From NCBI RefSeq assembly GCF_030684675.1, contig NZ_JAUXXZ010000031.1:1-64000 (forward strand): 64,000 nucleotides of DNA, written 5' to 3'. Positions 20,324 to 30,910 of the stretch are shown one piece after another. The position numbers were made by a program, and so were the translations under genes. This stretch comes from Daejeonella sp. Lineage in GTDB: Bacteria > Bacteroidota > Bacteroidia > Sphingobacteriales > Sphingobacteriaceae. The notes under the pieces are model-generated. The model did not search any database and was not told the DNA's origin. It saw nothing but the letters and a program-made list of their open reading frames with translations. Every line of letters begins with the position of its first letter. Position 1 is the first letter of the stretch.

Positions 20324-20370
20324 TACCCAATGCTTTGGGAAGCCAGTATTAACTAAAAACATACAAAATT

Positions 20371-23300
20371 ATGAAAATTCTTTATCAAAATGCAGGATTC
20401 GTCTGTCTAATGCGGCGAAAAATTATCAGGACAATGAAACTAATAGCATTATTTACCTTAGCCGCCATTTTTCAGCTCCGTGCCGAGGTTCATTCTCAGT
20501 CCTTCAATTTTAATGAGACGAATACCACTGTTAAACAAATGTTTAAACAGATTGAAAAGAATAGCAAGTATTCCATTTTCTATCGTTTGGATCAGGTTAA
20601 TCTTGATCAAAAAATTGATGTTGTAATAAATAGTGGGACCATTGAAAATGTAATGGGTCAGGTCTTAAGAAACCAACCACTAACTTTTGAAGTTGTTGAT
20701 CAGGTTGTCGTGGTAAAATTGATCAATAATAATTTGTTGGATATTAAAGCAATTGTAAAAGGGCAGGTAATTGATTCTAAAGGAGAAACTTTACCAGGGG
20801 TTAGTGTTCGGGTCAAGGGAACCGCAGTTGGTACTACAACAGATGCTCTTGGTAACTATACACTGGACGCCCCGGATAACAGTGCATTGATATTTACCTA
20901 TATCGGATATGTAACACAAGAAATTCCTGTTAGTGGAAGGGCGAGTATTAATGTTACATTGTTTGAAGACCGTCAGACTCTATCAGAAGTTGTTGTAACT
21001 GCATTTGGTGTTACAAAAGCCAAACGGGGATTAGGGTATGCAGTTCAAGAAGTTCGTGGCGAGGAATTTACAGAGGGCCGAATGAATAATGTAGCCAGTG
21101 CATTAACGGGTAAAATTGCCGGTGTTGATGCAACCCAGGTAAACTCCGGTCCTGGAAGTTCAAGTCGGGTTATTATACGGGGTAACACCTCTTTAAATGG
21201 TAATCAGCAGCCCTTATATATAGTAGATGGGATGCCGATTAATAATACAAATCGGGGAGCTGCTACAAATGCACAAGGCCTGAATGTTGACCGTGGAGAT
21301 GGCATTTCAAGTATGAATCCTGATGATATAGCCACCATCTCTGTGTTGAAAGGCGGTGCTGCTGCAGCCTTGTACGGTAGCCAAGCTGCTAATGGAGTTA
21401 TCCTAATAACAACGAAAAAGGGTTTTTCTCAAAAAGGAGTTGGTATTGAAGTAAGCTCTGATGCAAATTTCGGCGCTCCATCTGTTTTCCCAAATTTTCA
21501 ATATGAATATGGCTCAGGGAACGATGGTGTAAAACCTGCAACTGTAGCCGCTGCATTGAGTGCAGGCCGTATTTCTTTTGGTGCAAAAATGGATGGATCT
21601 ATGGTGATGCAGTTTGATGGTGTAGCTCGGCCATATTCTCCTGTTTATGTTAAACAGAATATTTTGAGTTATTACCAAACAAGCCAGAACATATCCAATA
21701 CTGTTGCTTTCAATGCAGGTAATCAAAACATGCAAATGAGATTATCTGTAAGTGACCTGCGTTCAAAGGATAATCAACCTAATTCTAAATTCAACAGAAA
21801 AACTGTGAACGTAAATGTTCAGGCTAAAATGGGTAAAAACGATTTTATAAAAATTGAATCAGGTGTTCAGTATAATATTGTTGAGGGGATAAACAGACCC
21901 AATGTAGGTTATGCCGAAAGTGCAGCCTGGCCAGTTTATCTCGCTGCCAGCACGGTTGATATAAGGAATTTCAGAGGTCAGGATCCTGCCAGACCGGGAA
22001 TTAATATCGCAACCGGCAATGAGCTAATATGGAATCCGGTTCTTCAGGCAACTAACCCATATTTTACTGCCTATCAAATGGGAAACGACGATGATCAACA
22101 GCGCTTAATTGGTAGGGCCAGTGTTCAGGTTAATATTCTTCCAAAGCTTTTCATTAAAGGAACCGTTGCAAGAGATTTCAGTTATTATACAGAATCAAAT
22201 TATGTACCCAAGGGTCATGGATTTAGACCTCTTGGATATTTTAATTCTTCAACCGATCAGACTAATAAAACAAATTTCCAGGCTATAGTCAACTATAATA
22301 CCAAGGTTCTTTCAGAGAAAATCGGTATTAATCTGATGGCAGGTGGAAACAGTGAAAAAAGCTATGCTCAAATGAATACGGCGAATGGTACAGAGTGGGT
22401 TGTACCTAATTTTTATAGTGTTTCAAACCTTGTTAACAGAGAACTGGTAAACGTCGGACAAGGATCTGAAGGGATAAATTCTCTTTTTGGAGAAGCTAAT
22501 ATTGACTATAAAAATGTTCTTTATTTAACGATTACCGGAAGACAAGATTGGTTTTCTGTTTTAAATCGAGGCTTTAATTCTATTTTTTATCCTTCTGTAG
22601 GAGGTGGATTAATTCTTTCTGATGTGATTAAACTTCCTAAGTTTTTTAATTATGCCAAACTTCGTTCTTCATGGGCTCAGGTAGGTAGTGCAACAGTTGG
22701 CGCAGGCAGTATAAATCGTACATATGCACTTAATTCTGTCAATGCAGACGGTCTTCCTGTTTTGAGTACACCCAATGATTTACAAAATCCAAATATTCGG
22801 CCTGTTACAGTGACGACACTTGAAGGTGGTTTCGAAGTTCAAATGCTCGATAGCCGGATGGGATTGGATGTGAATTATTATTCAAGAAGAACTACTAATG
22901 ATATACTTTCACCACCAATATCCCAAACCACCGGGTATTCTGCCGGGAGACAAAATATGGGGCTAATTACAAACAAAGGCTGGGAGATAAGCTTGAATGG
23001 TTCTCCAATAAGGAAGGATAATTTTAGTTGGGATATCAATTATAACTTCGGGTATAATCAAAGTAAAATTGTAGAGCTCGCTGAAGGAATTTCGATATTA
23101 TCTCTAGGAACTGGAATTGGTGGTACAAACATGATTAATGCAGTTGGTCTTCCATATTCTACATTACGTTCTTTTGTAATGAAGAGAAATGAAAATGGAA
23201 TGTTGATCTATAATAAAGCAACCGGATATGAAGAAAGGATTGAGCAGGATATGGGTGTTGGAAATCCTCCATATCTTATGGGAATAGGGAATAATTTCAG

Positions 23301-23802
23301 ATATAAAGCTTTTTCACTGACAGTTGATTTTGATTCAAAATTTGGTGCTGTAGGTTATAGTAACCTTATTCAATATGCAACTAGATTTGGCAGCACTCCA
23401 TTGACCCTGCCAGGAAGAGAATCGGGTTTGACTGTCAGCGGAGTTGATGCAACTGGGGCACCATATACAAAAGTATGGTCAGTTGTTGATCTGGACACCT
23501 ACTATAATAATTTTGGAAGTGCATATCCTGGACAGTTTGTATATAAAACAGATTTTGTCAAGTTGCGTAGAGTTGTCTTTAAGTATAATTTCCCTCCCAA
23601 TATTCTGAAATACATTAGGGTTCAGGGCGCTTCCTTAGGTATTACGGGATTAAATCTGGCAACACTTTATCAGGATAAGCGTATTAAGGAAGCAGGTGTA
23701 GATCCCGAAATGCAATCAACTGTAGGGAATGCACAAGGTACTCAGGGAGTTGCCGGACCCAGAACCAGAAATATCGGATTTAACCTTAATGTAAGATTCT
23801 AA
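20371..23802 (+). CDS. SusC/RagA-family TonB-linked outer-membrane protein with STN domain
   Basis: STN region, carboxypeptidase-like GQVIDSKGETLPGVSVRVKGTAVGTTTDALGNY, plug motif, C-terminal NIGFNLNVRF. Confidence 0.95.
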   Translation: MKILYQNAGFVCLMRRKIIRTMKLIALFTLAAIFQLRAEVHSQSFNFNETNTTVKQMFKQIEKNSKYSIFYRLDQVNLDQKIDVVINSGTIENVMGQVLRNQPLTFEVVDQVVVVKLINNNLLDIKAIVKGQVIDSKGETLPGVSVRVKGTAVGTTTDALGNYTLDAPDNSALIFTYIGYVTQEIPVSGRASINVTLFEDRQTLSEVVVTAFGVTKAKRGLGYAVQEVRGEEFTEGRMNNVASALTGKIAGVDATQVNSGPGSSSRVIIRGNTSLNGNQQPLYIVDGMPINNTNRGAATNAQGLNVDRGDGISSMNPDDIATISVLKGGAAAALYGSQAANGVILITTKKGFSQKGVGIEVSSDANFGAPSVFPNFQYEYGSGNDGVKPATVAAALSAGRISFGAKMDGSMVMQFDGVARPYSPVYVKQNILSYYQTSQNISNTVAFNAGNQNMQMRLSVSDLRSKDNQPNSKFNRKTVNVNVQAKMGKNDFIKIESGVQYNIVEGINRPNVGYAESAAWPVYLAASTVDIRNFRGQDPARPGINIATGNELIWNPVLQATNPYFTAYQMGNDDDQQRLIGRASVQVNILPKLFIKGTVARDFSYYTESNYVPKGHGFRPLGYFNSSTDQTNKTNFQAIVNYNTKVLSEKIGINLMAGGNSEKSYAQMNTANGTEWVVPNFYSVSNLVNRELVNVGQGSEGINSLFGEANIDYKNVLYLTITGRQDWFSVLNRGFNSIFYPSVGGGLILSDVIKLPKFFNYAKLRSSWAQVGSATVGAGSINRTYALNSVNADGLPVLSTPNDLQNPNIRPVTVTTLEGGFEVQMLDSRMGLDVNYYSRRTTNDILSPPISQTTGYSAGRQNMGLITNKGWEISLNGSPIRKDNFSWDINYNFGYNQSKIVELAEGISILSLGTGIGGTNMINAVGLPYSTLRSFVMKRNENGMLIYNKATGYEERIEQDMGVGNPPYLMGIGNNFRYKAFSLTVDFDSKFGAVGYSNLIQYATRFGSTPLTLPGRESGLTVSGVDATGAPYTKVWSVVDLDTYYNNFGSAYPGQFVYKTDFVKLRRVVFKYNFPPNILKYIRVQGASLGITGLNLATLYQDKRIKEAGVDPEMQSTVGNAQGTQGVAGPRTRNIGFNLNVRF

Positions 23803-23819
23803 ACCATAATTCAAATAAG

Positions 23820-25421
23820 ATGAAAATATTATATAAAAGGATGGTATGCGTGTCTATAGCCGTTATCATATTGTTCACATTCCAGTCTTGTAATGACGAG
23901 AAATTAACGGATATGAATAAAAATCCCAATGTAATTGAATATGTCATTCCTGATTACACTTTTACAGCAGCTATACATAATAGTATTCCGGGACAGAGTT
24001 ACAGGGCATTAGGTGGTGGATTACAATATTTTGCTGTCTACAGGGAAGTAAATGGATCAGGTGATAAGTTTTATGATTTTGGGGGTACAGCAGGTAGTTT
24101 TGATGTGTATAATAATCAGTGGAACAGGCTTTTACAGCTTAAAGAAGAAATACCTGGTCCGGAAAATGTAAACAAAAGGGCGGCAATAGAAATTCTGAGG
24201 ATACTTGCAGTCCATCCGGTAACAGATGTGATAGGGGACATGCCATATACTGAAGCAATGAAAGGCTTAACTATTCTCAAACCTAAATATGATACCCAGA
24301 AAAGTATCTATACAGCAATGTTAAACGAGCTTGATATTGCTTTGAAATCAATGGATTTGAGTAAGCAAAATGTATTTGGTAATGCTGATCCTTACTTTAA
24401 GGGGGACATCACCAAATGGAAAAAATTTGGTTACACCTTAATGATGCGTCTGGGAATGCGATTATCTAATATTGAGCCAGCTACCGCGAAATTATGGGTT
24501 GAGAAGGCCGCAGCGGAAGGTGTTATGACTGCATCTACAGATATTGCTTACCGTAAATTTGCAAATATTACAGGGCAGACTAATCCAAGAGTTGATGGTT
24601 TGATTGCAGGTGATTTTGTTACTCCTGGTGGTGACAATGTATTTGGAGGAAAATGGTCGGCAAAATTTATCGATCATTTGAAGAATACTCAGGATCCACG
24701 TTTGCCAATAATTTCAGTAGTGTGGGTACCTTCCGGGAATACTTATACAGCAGACAATTCCGTTGCAAAACAGAGGGGTATGGTAAACGGAAGTCTAAAC
24801 ACCAAGCCTACAGATTTTGATACTTATTCAGAGCCTTCCTTACTTTATCTTCACCGTGGATCACCAATTATTACTATGGGGCCTGCAGAAGCATATTTTC
24901 TTTTGGCCGAAGGAGCGCTAAGAGGTTGGAATGTCGGTACAACAGCAAAAGCTGCATATGACAATGGTGTTCGTGCAGCAATGGCTCAATGGGCTTTATG
25001 GCCAACAGTTGCCCCGCATTCCGGTGTAATTTCTGGTGCCGCAGTCGATACATATTTAGCAAACAATCCATATTTAATAAGTGGGACATTTGAAAATCAA
25101 CTTGAGCAGATTTCAACTCAGAAATGGGTATCAATGTTAGGCGATGATTTTGAAATTTTTTCAAATTGGCGTCGTACAAAATTTCCTGTTTTTAATTATA
25201 AAAACTGGAAACTTCCAAATGGCACCCTTTCCTACTATCCTGGAAATGTTACCGGTGGAAAGATGTGGAGGAGGTTCTCAATACCTATTGCAGAGAAAAC
25301 TTTAAACCCTGTTAATTATTTTGAAGCTATTAAGAGACAAAACTTTTCAGAAGATCAGATAGACTTATTACAAGGAAGAATGTGGTGGGATGTAGGCCCG
25401 GGGACAGGTCAGGTTAATTGA
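23820..25421 (+). CDS. SusD/RagB-like outer-membrane lipoprotein
   Basis: Lipobox LFTFQSCND; follows SusC; SusD-like helical pattern. Confidence 0.88.
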   Translation: MKILYKRMVCVSIAVIILFTFQSCNDEKLTDMNKNPNVIEYVIPDYTFTAAIHNSIPGQSYRALGGGLQYFAVYREVNGSGDKFYDFGGTAGSFDVYNNQWNRLLQLKEEIPGPENVNKRAAIEILRILAVHPVTDVIGDMPYTEAMKGLTILKPKYDTQKSIYTAMLNELDIALKSMDLSKQNVFGNADPYFKGDITKWKKFGYTLMMRLGMRLSNIEPATAKLWVEKAAAEGVMTASTDIAYRKFANITGQTNPRVDGLIAGDFVTPGGDNVFGGKWSAKFIDHLKNTQDPRLPIISVVWVPSGNTYTADNSVAKQRGMVNGSLNTKPTDFDTYSEPSLLYLHRGSPIITMGPAEAYFLLAEGALRGWNVGTTAKAAYDNGVRAAMAQWALWPTVAPHSGVISGAAVDTYLANNPYLISGTFENQLEQISTQKWVSMLGDDFEIFSNWRRTKFPVFNYKNWKLPNGTLSYYPGNVTGGKMWRRFSIPIAEKTLNPVNYFEAIKRQNFSEDQIDLLQGRMWWDVGPGTGQVN

Positions 25422-25446
25422 TAAAACTAAAATAAATATTCATAAT

Positions 25447-26685
25447 ATGAAACGTAGAGATCTAATAAAATACCTGTCATTAGCACCTCTTTCAGGAGCT
25501 GTTGTAGGTTCAGGGATACCATTTAGTGCAAATGCTGCAACTATTACAAAACCTAAACGCGACCTGATTAATGAATTGGGAATTAGAAGATTCATTAATG
25601 CTTCTGGACCTTATACTGCGATATCTGCATCTCTGATGCATGATGAAGTAATGGAAGCTATTAATAGTTCTTCTAAAGGCTTTGTTATGTATGGAGAGGT
25701 ACAGGATAAGGTTGGAGCAAAAATTGCAGCTATTTGCCATTCAGAAGCAGCTATGGTAACAGCTGGTTGCTCCTCTGCCTTATTATTAGGTACAGCAGCA
25801 GCGCTTACCGGTATGGACAAGAAAAAAGTAGCCCAACTGCCAGATGTCGAAAATTTTGACAAGAACGAAGTGATAGTTCAAAAAAGTCATAATTACGGCT
25901 ATATCCATGTGCTTAATAATACCGGAATTAAGAAGGTATTAATCGATACTCCTGAGGAGTTGGAGAAAGCGATCAGTAGCAAAACTGCACTGATGTATTT
26001 TTTGAATGATCATACTCCTGACGGTAAAATCAAGCATCAGGAATGGTTGGCTGTAGCAAAAAAGCATAATATTCCTACCATTATTGATATAGCTGCAGAT
26101 GTTCCTCCGGTCGAAAATCTTTGGAAGTTCAATGATATGGGCTTTGATATGGTATGTGTTTCAGGTGGAAAAGCAATCAGGGGACCTCAAAGCACGGGTA
26201 TTCTTATGGGTAGAAAACACCTGGTAGCCGCCGCCCGTTTAAGTGCACCTCCTGATAACCAAAATATTGGCCGGGGGATGAAGGTAAATAAAGAAGAAAT
26301 TTTTGGACTATATGCGGCTTTGGAAAGATATGTAAATCAGGATCATGATAAAGAATGGAAGACATGGGAAAGCCAGGTGGCAGTTATTGACAATGCTGTG
26401 AAAAAGATTAAGGGGGTAACAACTGAAATTGTCATTCCTCCAATTCACAACCGTACACCAAATCTTAGTATTTCCTGGGAATCTGCTTCAATCAATTTGA
26501 CAACCAAACAAATGACCGAAAAATTGCGGGAAGGTAATCCATCCATTGAAGTAGGAATTCGCAGCGCTTCAGTACCAAGTCAGAGCGGGGCTCTTAATAT
26601 TACGGTATGGATGCTGCAACCCGGAGAAGAGAAAATTGTAGCCAAACGAATTCAGGAAGAGCTACTTAAGGCTTCTGTTAGCTGA
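25447..26685 (+). CDS. SelA-like fold-type I PLP enzyme (D-glucosaminate-6-phosphate ammonia-lyase-like) with Tat signal
   Basis: MKRRDLIKYLSLAPLSGAVVGSG signal; MVCVSGGKAIRGPQSTGILMGRK Schiff-base Lys region. Confidence 0.75.
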   Translation: MKRRDLIKYLSLAPLSGAVVGSGIPFSANAATITKPKRDLINELGIRRFINASGPYTAISASLMHDEVMEAINSSSKGFVMYGEVQDKVGAKIAAICHSEAAMVTAGCSSALLLGTAAALTGMDKKKVAQLPDVENFDKNEVIVQKSHNYGYIHVLNNTGIKKVLIDTPEELEKAISSKTALMYFLNDHTPDGKIKHQEWLAVAKKHNIPTIIDIAADVPPVENLWKFNDMGFDMVCVSGGKAIRGPQSTGILMGRKHLVAAARLSAPPDNQNIGRGMKVNKEEIFGLYAALERYVNQDHDKEWKTWESQVAVIDNAVKKIKGVTTEIVIPPIHNRTPNLSISWESASINLTTKQMTEKLREGNPSIEVGIRSASVPSQSGALNITVWMLQPGEEKIVAKRIQEELLKASVS

Positions 26686-26724
26686 TGTATATTAAAGCCT
26701 TGAATTTTTAAGAAAACTGAATAT

Positions 26725-27987
26725 ATGAGAAGAATTTCCTTCATGTTAATTTTCGGATTTATTCTTCTGACATGTTATGCTCAGGCTCAAACCTATGGTA
26801 TTCTTATAAAGGGTGGACATGTAATTGATGCTAAAAATAACATCAATGAAGTAATGGATATTGCAATTCATGATGGTAAAATTGCAAAAGTGGCAAAGAA
26901 TATAGATGTCACCAAGGGGATGCAAATTGTTAATGCAAAGGGCATGTATGTTACTCCCGGCCTGATTGATCTGCATACCCATGTTTTTGCTGGTACTGAA
27001 AATGGTTCCTATAGTAACGGGAATGCTGCATTATCCCCTGATGGATTTACCTTTCGTTCAGGAGTAACAACGGTAGTGGATGCAGGTGGGGCAGGCTGGA
27101 AATCGTTCGACACCTTTAAGAGAAATATCATCGACAAGTCGCAGACCAGAGTATTGTCTTTTCTAAATATCGTAGGGATGGGAATGCGTGGTGGTAACTA
27201 TGAAATGGATCTGGATGATATGGATCCTCAAAAAACTGCGGAAAAGGCAATGGCCAATAAGGAATACATTGTTGGGTTTAAACATGCTCATTTTCTTAGA
27301 GCCGATTGGAGACCCATACAAAAAATTGTAGAAGCCGGAACAATTGCCAATATGCCAGTGATCATAGATTTGGGTGGGAATGAATTACCCGGAGGCAAAG
27401 TACTTCTTGATGATCTTTTTTTTAAGTTATTACGGCCTGGTGATATTTATACCCACACGTTTACCGAAATAGCCAGAAGAGATCCCATTGTAGATCCCCA
27501 AACCAGACAACTAAAGTCATATATCATTCCAGCTCAGAATAAGGGAATTCTGTTTGATGTTGGATTTGGAGGTTCCAGCTTTAATTTCAATCAGGCAAGG
27601 CCAGCTCTTAAGGCCGGATTTTTTCCAAACACAATGGGTTCCGATCTCCATATTGGTAGTATGAATGGTGGGATGAAAAATCAGTTAAATGTTTTATCCA
27701 TTTTTCTCTCGATGGGTATGGATGTTCCAGGGGTGATTGCACGCAGCACCTGGGCACCTGCCGGGGCTATTAAACGCGAAGAACTTGGTCACCTTTCAGA
27801 AGGAGCCATAGCTGATGTTGCAATTTTAAGTTTGCAGAAAGGCAGTTTTGGCTTTAAAGATGTCGCAGGCAACAGGCAGGAGGGTACACAAAAGCTTGAA
27901 TGTGAAATGACCATAAAAGGAGGAAGAATTGTTTACGAGTTGAACGCTATTTCTGAACCCATTTTACTTAATCCAAACAGTAGATAG
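26725..27987 (+). CDS. Exported amidohydrolase/deacetylase-family metallohydrolase (paralogue 1)
   Basis: Signal peptide; GLIDLHTHVFAG, VGFKHAHF, TMGSDLHIGSMNGG. Confidence 0.8.
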   Translation: MRRISFMLIFGFILLTCYAQAQTYGILIKGGHVIDAKNNINEVMDIAIHDGKIAKVAKNIDVTKGMQIVNAKGMYVTPGLIDLHTHVFAGTENGSYSNGNAALSPDGFTFRSGVTTVVDAGGAGWKSFDTFKRNIIDKSQTRVLSFLNIVGMGMRGGNYEMDLDDMDPQKTAEKAMANKEYIVGFKHAHFLRADWRPIQKIVEAGTIANMPVIIDLGGNELPGGKVLLDDLFFKLLRPGDIYTHTFTEIARRDPIVDPQTRQLKSYIIPAQNKGILFDVGFGGSSFNFNQARPALKAGFFPNTMGSDLHIGSMNGGMKNQLNVLSIFLSMGMDVPGVIARSTWAPAGAIKREELGHLSEGAIADVAILSLQKGSFGFKDVAGNRQEGTQKLECEMTIKGGRIVYELNAISEPILLNPNSR

Positions 27988-28073
27988 AATTTGAATTCAG
28001 GACAATTTAACGCTGATATTTTTTACTATTTAATTTATAAATCAGGTATTTTTTAATCTTAATAATCAAAACT

Positions 28074-29345
28074 ATGCGAAAAATTTCTCTATTTTTTCTA
28101 TCTGTACTATGTCTCTTAGATTCTTATACTCAAGCACAGGTAACAGCTCCGATTTATAATATAATCCTCAAAGGAGGTCATGTGATCGATGCCAAAAACA
28201 ACATCGATGAAATAATGGATGTGGCAATACAAGATGGCAAAATTGCTAAGGTTGCAAAGGATATTAATCCTGTTCTGGGAAAACAGATTGTAAATGCAAT
28301 GGGGATGTTTGTTTCTCCCGGATTGATTGATTTGCATACACATGTTTTTTATGGTACTGAGCCAAATCATGCTTACAGTAATGGAAGTAATTCTGTAATG
28401 CCGGATGGTTATACATTTCGGGTAGGAGTTACGACTGTAGTTGATTGTGGAAGTGCAGGGTGGAAGTCATTTCCTACATTTAAGAAAAATGTAATTGACA
28501 GGTCGCAAACGAGAGTGTTGTCTTTCCTGAATATTGTTGGTGAAGGCATGAGAGGCCGTGATGATTTTGAGCAGGATATTAGTGATATGGATCCTAAAAT
28601 GTCAGCTAAAACTGCTCTGGAAAATAAGGACTATGTTGTGGGATTCAAACATGCACATTTTGCCAAACCCGACTGGACTCCTATTAAAAAAGTTGTAGAA
28701 GCGGGTACATTGGCTAATATGCCTGTTATCATTGATTTGGGAGGAAGCGAGCTGCCTGGCGGTAAAGTTCTTCTTGATGATTTATTTTTCAAGTTATTAC
28801 GCCCCGGAGATATATATACCCATACTTTCACCGACATAGCAAGAAGAGATCAGATTGTAGATCCGAAAACCAAACAATTAAAGTCTTATGTCATACCAGC
28901 ACAAAAGAGAGGAATTGTGTTTGATGTTGGATTCGGTGGAGCTGCTTTTGACTTTGGTCAGGCTATTCCAGCTATTAAAGCTGGATTTTATCCAAACACA
29001 ATGAGTACTGATCTTCATACCGGTAGCATGAACAGTGCAATGAAAGATATGCTAAATGTTTTATCTACGTTTCTGGCTTTAGGTATGGATGTTCAGGGAG
29101 TTATTGCCCGCAGTACCTGGGCACCTGCGCAAGTTATAAAACGTGAAGAACTTGGGAATCTTTCTGTTGGATCGGTAGCTGATATTGCTGTTTTAGGTTT
29201 GCGAGAAGGAAAGTTTAGTTTTAGAGATGTGGCGAATAAAAGACAGGAAGGCACAAAGAGATTTGAATGTGAAATGACTATCAGAGCCGGAAAAATAGTT
29301 TATGACCTGAATGCAATCGGTGGTGATATTGCTAAAGGGAAGTAA
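28074..29345 (+). CDS. Exported amidohydrolase/deacetylase-family metallohydrolase (paralogue 2)
   Basis: Signal peptide; GLIDLHTHVFYG, VGFKHAHF, TMSTDLHTGSMN. Confidence 0.8.
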   Translation: MRKISLFFLSVLCLLDSYTQAQVTAPIYNIILKGGHVIDAKNNIDEIMDVAIQDGKIAKVAKDINPVLGKQIVNAMGMFVSPGLIDLHTHVFYGTEPNHAYSNGSNSVMPDGYTFRVGVTTVVDCGSAGWKSFPTFKKNVIDRSQTRVLSFLNIVGEGMRGRDDFEQDISDMDPKMSAKTALENKDYVVGFKHAHFAKPDWTPIKKVVEAGTLANMPVIIDLGGSELPGGKVLLDDLFFKLLRPGDIYTHTFTDIARRDQIVDPKTKQLKSYVIPAQKRGIVFDVGFGGAAFDFGQAIPAIKAGFYPNTMSTDLHTGSMNSAMKDMLNVLSTFLALGMDVQGVIARSTWAPAQVIKREELGNLSVGSVADIAVLGLREGKFSFRDVANKRQEGTKRFECEMTIRAGKIVYDLNAIGGDIAKGK

Positions 29346-29403
29346 AATTATTAAGTCTAAAATCACTTAATGTTTAATTTGAATTAATTTAAAATATTGA
29401 ATT

Positions 29404-30636
29404 ATGAAAAAAGTATTCCTCCTGTTTTTTTATGTATTGATGCTAACAGGATTTGTCCATGCTCAAACCAGATATGACATTCTTATCCGGGGTGGGCATG
29501 TTATAGACAAAAAAAATAAAATCAATGAATTAATGGATGTTGCCATCCAGAATGGCAAGATTGCTGCAATAGCAAAAAATATCAATCCAGGGTTGGCTAT
29601 CCAGGTTGTAGATGCCAAAGGAATGTATGTTAGTCCTGGATTTATTGATTTACATACCCATGTTTTTGCGGGAACTGAAGTCAATCGTGCATTAAGCAAT
29701 GGGGATACAGCTGTGGCACCAGATGGATTTACCTTTCGTTCTGGTGTAACAACTGTGGTTGATTGTGGTGATGCCGGATGGAAATCCTTCCCAACATTTA
29801 AGAGAAATATAATCGACAAGTCCAAGACCAGGGTTTTGTCATTTTTAAATATAGTAGGTGAGGGAATGAGAGGACGTGCGGATTATGAACAAGATATTAA
29901 CGATATGGATGCTAAAATGGCAGCTAATACTGCTCTTGAATACAAGGATTACATTGTTGGTTTTAAGCTTGCACACTTCAATACATTTTCATGGGTACCT
30001 GTTCAGCGGGTTGTTGAAGCAGGCAAGCTGGCTGATATGCCTGTTATTATAGATTTAGGGTATAGACTTCCACTTGAAGAGTTGTTTTTTAAGTACTTGC
30101 GCCCCGGAGATATTTATACTCATGTTTTTACAGAAGCTGCTAGAAGAGAGCCTGTTACGGACATTAAAACAAAGCAATTAAGGCCGTTTATTATTCCGGC
30201 ACAGAAGCGAGGAATTTTGTTTGATGTTGGATTCGGGGGGGCTAGTTTTAACTTCAATCAGGCTATAATAGCCATTAAGTCCGGATTTCTTCCAAACACA
30301 ATCAGTACCGATCTTCATACAGGTAGTATGAACGCAGGAATGAAAGATCAGGTTAATGTATTATCAACACTCCTTGCTATTGGTATGGATATACCATCAG
30401 TTATTGCCCGCAGTACCTGGGCGCCGGCACAGGCTATCAAACGTGAGGAACTGGGTAACCTTTCTGTGGGGGCAATTGCAGACGTCACTGTTTTGTCTAT
30501 CCGGACAGGTAAATTCGGTTTTAGAGATGCCGATGGTAACAGGATAGAAGGAAAGCAAAGACTTGAATGTGAAATGACCATCAAGGGCGGAAAAGTAGTT
30601 TATGAACTTAATTCGATTACTGCAAACAATCCCTAA
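29404..30636 (+). CDS. Exported amidohydrolase/deacetylase-family metallohydrolase (paralogue 3, divergent loop)
   Basis: Signal peptide; GFIDLHTHVFAG, VGFKLAHF, TISTDLHTGSMN; lacks the GGxELPGGKVLLDD segment of paralogues 1-2. Confidence 0.8.
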   Translation: MKKVFLLFFYVLMLTGFVHAQTRYDILIRGGHVIDKKNKINELMDVAIQNGKIAAIAKNINPGLAIQVVDAKGMYVSPGFIDLHTHVFAGTEVNRALSNGDTAVAPDGFTFRSGVTTVVDCGDAGWKSFPTFKRNIIDKSKTRVLSFLNIVGEGMRGRADYEQDINDMDAKMAANTALEYKDYIVGFKLAHFNTFSWVPVQRVVEAGKLADMPVIIDLGYRLPLEELFFKYLRPGDIYTHVFTEAARREPVTDIKTKQLRPFIIPAQKRGILFDVGFGGASFNFNQAIIAIKSGFLPNTISTDLHTGSMNAGMKDQVNVLSTLLAIGMDIPSVIARSTWAPAQAIKREELGNLSVGAIADVTVLSIRTGKFGFRDADGNRIEGKQRLECEMTIKGGKVVYELNSITANNP

Positions 30637-30910
30637 AATTCTGATGCAGATTTAGTCCTGCTTCTTTAAAAGGTTTTGCCGCGGTTCTCACACCTGTAAA
30701 ATAATCATGTGAAAGGTTTTCACCTTAGGATAAATCTGAAAAGCAAAGAACTGGACTATGGCTTGATTATCAGAAATGATCCATGGAAATAAATAAAAAA
30801 TCAAGCTTACACATATTATCAATCAAGCTGTAAAAGCTTATATAAACATAAATGTCCTGGTAAATATTCCGGTTGATAATTATGGTAAACCGTAATCCTT
30901 TAATAAAATT

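Noticed and set aside
30637-30910. Short open frame VKGFHLRINLKSKELDYGLIIRNDPWK before the symporter
   Set aside because: Only 27 codons with a GTG start and no supporting evidence; the intergenic space may instead hold a promoter.
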